From Prorocentrum cordatum (lineage: Eukaryota > Sar > Dinophyceae > Prorocentrales > Prorocentraceae), in contig CAUYUJ010000857.1 of NCBI GenBank assembly GCA_963575745.1, forward strand, positions 1 to 64,000: 64,000 bases of DNA, read 5' to 3'. Below the pieces are notes generated by a model. It was not told the origin of the DNA and did no database searches. It worked only from the letters and a program-made list of their open reading frames with translations. This document shows positions 60,300-64,000 of the stretch, piece after piece. Made by a program: the position numbers and the translations under genes. Position 1 is the first letter of the stretch. Each line of letters opens with the position of its first letter.

Positions 60300-61370
60300 C
60301 TCGCCTGCTGCTGACTTCCTTGTGTAATCTAGCGTTTTGCTGTGCAGCTGGCGGCGGATTCACGCTTCGCCCCCCCGACTCTAAAGGAGGTTGGGGCACA
60401 GGCGAGAGATCGCGAGCGTTTATCCGCGGCCGTTTGTGCTCGAACCGCCGCCCGCCAACATATGACCGTGCCTCATCGCGAGGCGCGCTACTTGCCATTG
60501 AGACCGAAAATACCTTCGCTTGACATGGCCCGTCGCTCCCGCGACGATCTCCCACTTTCTGGGGCCATCGTTGCTACGATACAACATAGGTGGATATGGG
60601 CTTCGCTTTAGGCGAAGCGTATGGTTGGGCCTCCCCCCCTTCAAACTGCACCACCCACCTCCTCTTCGGCCACCCAAGTCAATGCCCATCGGCCCTTGAA
60701 AGCACGTATATTTGGAACCCCAGATTCCCATCTCGTCTAAGCGCCTTTCTACTTCAGTGATCGAGTGGCTTCACATTTTCAATCCTCTTTGGGGCGGGCG
60801 GACACCCAATCTACTTCCAACGCCTTCCTACTTCATGTTTGTACGCGGGCCCTAGAAGTCCCGACCCAGTCCGCAGGGCCCGTTTTTCATTCGGAGTTGT
60901 TTTTCGACGGTCCCGAGGCCTTCGCGAGGGCCCCCAGAGGCCGAGGCCGGCAACGGCCAAACACTTTTACCACGACGCGGGTGTGTCTCAACCTGCCTTT
61001 TTCTGACATGGGCTCTCAGAAGTCTGGACCACTTTCCCAGGGCCGGCTTTTCATCTGAGGCCGTTTCTTGATGGTCCCAGGGCCGTTGAGGGCCCTGGGA
61101 TGGCGAAAGTTGCTAAAATTTGGCGGCTCCAATTTTTCGGGGCCTCGGATCTCTGGGGCCCACCCTCCTCGGAGGATGGTTGGAGATCCTGGCCCGGTGC
61201 TGGCCGGTGGGGCTGCTTGGGAATCCACCTCCGCTTCGTCGTGCCTTCTGCCGCCAGGCTGGCCGATGCCACAGAGGCGGCGCAGGAGAGGCCGGCGCGA
61301 TTCTCCCCGGAAGGCGCCCGGGCAGGGTCCGGGCAGGGTCCCGGCGGGCTGCTTTCCTGCAGCAGGCTCA
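60300..61370. other. Gene-free region with inverted R8
   Basis: GCTTCGCTTTAGGCGAAGCG hairpin at 60600. R8 occurs in reverse orientation at about 60885-60930 and 61025-61160. No recognisable domain. Confidence 0.55.
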
Positions 61371-61527
61371 GGCAAGTTTCCTTGCATGGCATCCCCCCCT
61401 TCCGCCGCCTTGCCAGCAGCGCTGTACCGAAAAGGCGTGCTGGTGAGTCCCGGCGTGCGTGAAGTCTGTCTTTTTCGGACCTCCACACGCCCCCCCTCCA
61501 ACCCCCCTCCATGCAAGTCAAATTGCC
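61371..61527. mobile_element. MITE-like element, family M10, copy 3
   Basis: GGCAAGTTTCCTTGCATGGC on the left; CCATGCAAGTCAAATTGCC on the right. 157 bp. Confidence 0.78.
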
Positions 61528-62376
61528 AGAATCTAAAGATTAATTGCCTACGGCGGGGCATCCCGGGAGCCTCCAAAAGCTGAAGTCTTGGCATTGTATT
61601 TTTGTTCGCACCTGCGCGTTTGCCCAGTTCGAGGCCCAGGGACCATCACGGGTCGATCCAGCTCGAAAAAATGCAACAGCAAGATGGGGTCTACAGGCCT
61701 CTGGTCGTGACCTGTCGCGATGCATCGCGACGAATCACAATTGGAGACCTAGAGACCCCATCTTGCTATTACACTTTTCCCGCACGCATGGGTCGCAATG
61801 AAAGAAAAAAGTTGCCCCATGTTTCCCCAAACTCGGACACGCGCAGAGGGGGGCAGGGGCAGGGCGGAAGGCTCCGTAGAAGCACCCGTGTTCCGAAGAA
61901 GGCGCGGGCCCAGATGCGAGGCTGGCGCCTTCCGAGAAGCAACCTCATCCTACAAAGCATTCCCCCCTCCCCCTGCCCCCCCCCCCCCCCCCCGCGCGGC
62001 CAACAAGCGGGAAAACGCGCGACATGTCGGAAGCTGGAGCATAAACATTACCAGTGGCGGGTTGTTTCTCAATCCCAGAACTTCTTGAGGGTCTGGGACG
62101 ACGTCGGGGTGGTGAGGTGTATGCTTTTTGCCCCATTTCCCGGGGGGAACATAAAACATGTATACACCAGGATCCGTATACACCAGGATCCGCTTTCCTG
62201 TGCGCATTTCAGTGCGGGGCCGGAAAAAGCGTCGGTGCATAGAGTTCGGCCCCTCCACTCGGCATCGCTCGGACCGGTGCATTTCTCCCTCGGCGAGGGC
62301 CATCGAGGAGCATCCTTGCTCACTTTGGCGACAACACCGCGCACGAAACCGAAACAAAAACACAGGGAATCGGAGG
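61528..62376. other. Gene-free stretch
   Basis: Short direct repeat GTATACACCAGGATCC twice at about 62158-62192. Open frames cross repeats and show no domain. Confidence 0.5.
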
Positions 62377-62531
62377 GCACCAACTATACACCAACACCGA
62401 TCCTGGCCCAGGATCACCCTGGGCCCAGGATCGGTGTATATGCCTTCTTGCGCAAGGCAGGAGGGCGTATACACCGATCCTGGGCCCAGGGTGGTCCTGG
62501 CCAGGATCGGTGTTGGTGTATAGTTGGTGCC
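62377..62531. repeat. Near-perfect 155-bp hairpin (fold-back element M12)
   Basis: Arms of about 64 bp (62377-62440 and 62468-62531) are reverse complements with few mismatches. The left arm begins GGCACCAACTATACACCAAC. The 27-nt loop contains GCCTTCTTGCGCAAGGC, itself a palindrome. Shorter internal palindromes TCCTGGCCCAGGA and CTGGGCCCAG lie inside the arms. Confidence 0.95.
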
Positions 62532-62768
62532 TTTCTAGGGAATGGACGTCCGAGCGATGGCCAGCTCACACGTCGCGAGTTCTCCCGCTCGGGTGCGGGG
62601 GCGCTGTCGCGCGCCCCACGCGGCCTTCCCGCCTCTCGGCGGCGCCGCCTGCCGCGACGGCGCTCCCAAGGGGGGGTGCCCGCGCACCCGCCCGAGCGGC
62701 GGCCTCCCGGCGGCGGCGTGCCGGGACCGGGCCGCGGATTTTTTTTTGTCGGGCATGTCCCTGCACTC

Positions 62769-62982
62769 TGGACGCCCGAAATGGGCACGGAAAGAATGGG
62801 TACGATGCCCAACAGCAGTTCTTGTTCGTTCTGAACAGGGCTCGGTGTCCGCGCAGCCGCGGCCTGTGTCCATTCGAGACAGGAGGCCAGGCCGCCCGCC
62901 CAGCAGCGGCCGCTGTTGGTTTGGGACAACATTTGTTGTTGGGCATTGTACCCATTCTTTCAGTACCCATTTCGGGCGTCCA
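62769..62982. mobile_element. MITE, family M7, copy 2
   Basis: 214 bp with ~45-bp terminal inverted repeats: TGGACGCCCGAAATGGGCAC on the left, GTACCCATTTCGGGCGTCCA on the right. The inner part CGGCCGCTGTTGGTTTGG matches 5158-5176. Confidence 0.92.
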
Positions 62983-63007
62983 ACTGCACAGCAGGGAAAC
63001 CGAATCT

Positions 63008-63204
63008 TATTGTGGAAGTCGATGAATCGAGAGGAAGCGTGATGCCAAATACATTCTCCAGATATCTAAAACATGGTTCAAACATGGTTTACATCTGTGA
63101 AAGCATGGTTGAAACGTTTTTAGAACATGTATTACACATGTTAAATACGTCTTTAAGTCAATGATCGGATTGTTAGAGTGTCCATTGTCATGGCATCCAC
63201 AAGA
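63008..63204. mobile_element. MITE-like element, family M3, copy 5
   Basis: TATTGTGGAAGTCGATGAAT on the left; TCCATTGTCATGGCATCCAC on the right. Internal CATGGTTCAAACATG palindromes. Confidence 0.62.
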
Positions 63205-63314
63205 AAAATACTCAGAAAACAGTCTGGGGACGATGTTTTCTTATTTGTGAGTATTCTTGGACTTTTTGTTTGCTCTTTCTTCCAAAATCCGCCTGTAGGA
63301 GGACATGCCCGACC
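63205..63314. mobile_element. MITE, family M1, 5'-truncated copy
   Basis: Internal signature TCTGGGGACGATGTTTTC and right end CCTGTAGGAGGACATGCCCG are present; the left inverted repeat is missing. It directly follows an M3 copy. In the 1.2-2.6 kb units the M1 end comes before M3 instead. Confidence 0.8.
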
Positions 63315-63437
63315 TAACGCTGACTCGACGGTTTCCTCAATTCGGAGCCCCGAAGCCGTGCGGTGACGGACCGCGTGGTGACCTCATTCAAAGAAGGAAG
63401 AGGTAGCCATAGTTACCTCGACCCCCTCGCCCGTGTT

Positions 63438-63560
63438 CCCCTTTTTGGGGTTCCTGGGAGTCCGTCCTCTTCACCGCTGGATTCGCTTCGAAGTCCTGGT
63501 CAGAATGCACTCCAGGAGAGGTCTGGGGAGTAGCAGTATCGGTACCTTTTGGTGTCCCCA
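63438..63560. repeat. Interspersed repeat R9, copy 5
   Basis: CTTCGAAGTCCTGGTCAGAA, CACTCCAGGAGAGGTCTGGG, GTAGCAGTATCGGTACC. Confidence 0.8.
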
Positions 63561-64000
63561 CCACCACCTCACCGCGCGGTCAGTCACCGCACAGTCTTGG
63601 GACCTCGGAGGCCCTGGTCGCCCGAGATATCCTCGGAGAAAGTCCTGAGTCCTTATAAACGATGCGATCACCCCGAGTCCCTACTGACACCACGCGGTGC
63701 GGTCACCTCACCGTTTGGCGGTCCCCGAATCAAGCAGTGGCGAAGCGTTCTGACCTTCCTGTCCCAGAGATCCGCAAGTCTCCAGAAGCAGTGGCGAGCG
63801 GCCGATGTTTGATAATTTCGGCCTTTAGGGGCCCTCAAGCGGGCCCCGGAACCGTCAAAAACGGCTCGGGATGAAAAAACAGGCTTAGGGAAGTGGTCCA
63901 GACCTTAGCAAGAAACGTCGAGCGTCAGGGTTCTATCAAGCAGTGCCGAAGCGTCCTGACCTGTTCACAGGCCCAGTGTTCCAAGAGTGTGGAAATGCCA
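63561..64000. other. Gene-free end of the window with R8
   Basis: R8 at about 63822-63920 (GGGGCCCTCAAGCGGGCCCC then GGAACCGTCAAAAACGGC). Nothing else recognised. Confidence 0.55.

Noticed and set aside
60600-60619. GCTTCGCTTTAGGCGAAGCG as a transcription terminator
   Set aside because: It is a short hairpin, but there is no T-run, and factor-independent terminators are not expected in a nuclear eukaryotic genome.

Overview
ORGANISM. The window reads as nuclear DNA of a dinoflagellate. The strongest evidence is an exact copy of the conserved dinoflagellate spliced-leader sequence at 23623-23643 (21 of 21 bases), placed directly upstream of a reverse-transcriptase element. Other signs agree: very GC-rich DNA, dense interspersed and tandem repeats, and copia-like and DIRS-like elements of types I recognise from dinoflagellate genomes. 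The species cannot be named from the sequence. I found no complete host gene, rRNA, tRNA, CRISPR array or prokaryotic operon.

LAYOUT. 1-2634: a degenerate AGCTAA-type satellite, then a ~690-bp unit duplicated in tandem. 2.7-23.4 kb: small inverted-repeat (MITE-like or fold-back) elements, trinucleotide microsatellites and minisatellites (~90 bp at 3.9-4.5 kb; ~160 bp at 13.1-16.9 kb, split by 18 copies of a 90-bp unit). 23.6-29.4 kb (+): a decayed APE-endonuclease non-LTR retrotransposon starting at the spliced leader. 29.5-38.5 kb: more fold-back elements and minisatellites. 38.5-42.8 kb (-): an apparently intact non-LTR retrotransposon with one 1143-codon ORF, bounded by identical 20-bp target-site duplications and a GGA-rich 3' tail. 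45357-51695 (+): a DIRS/Ngaro/PAT-type tyrosine-recombinase retrotransposon with exact split direct repeats (A1, B1, A2, B2), inserted inside an ATC microsatellite. 52.3-52.8 kb: the AGCTAA satellite again. 54.4-60.2 kb (+): a broken, lower-GC copia-like element. 60.3-64.0 kb: fold-back elements, including a 155-bp near-perfect hairpin.

HOW THE PARTS WORK TOGETHER. Three autonomous retroelement classes with different integration chemistry lie in one window: target-primed reverse transcription with an APE-like or a probable restriction-like endonuclease, DDE integrase, and tyrosine recombinase. At least a dozen small inverted-repeat families fill the space between them. Two of the retroelements also carry a region resembling a DNA-methyltransferase fold: a clear one after the recombinase of the DIRS-like element, and a weaker one in the copia-like element. 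The 38.5-42.8 kb element looks young. The others carry stops, frameshifts and catalytic losses. Most long open frames elsewhere come from stop-poor triplet repeats and GC-rich DNA and are not annotated as genes.
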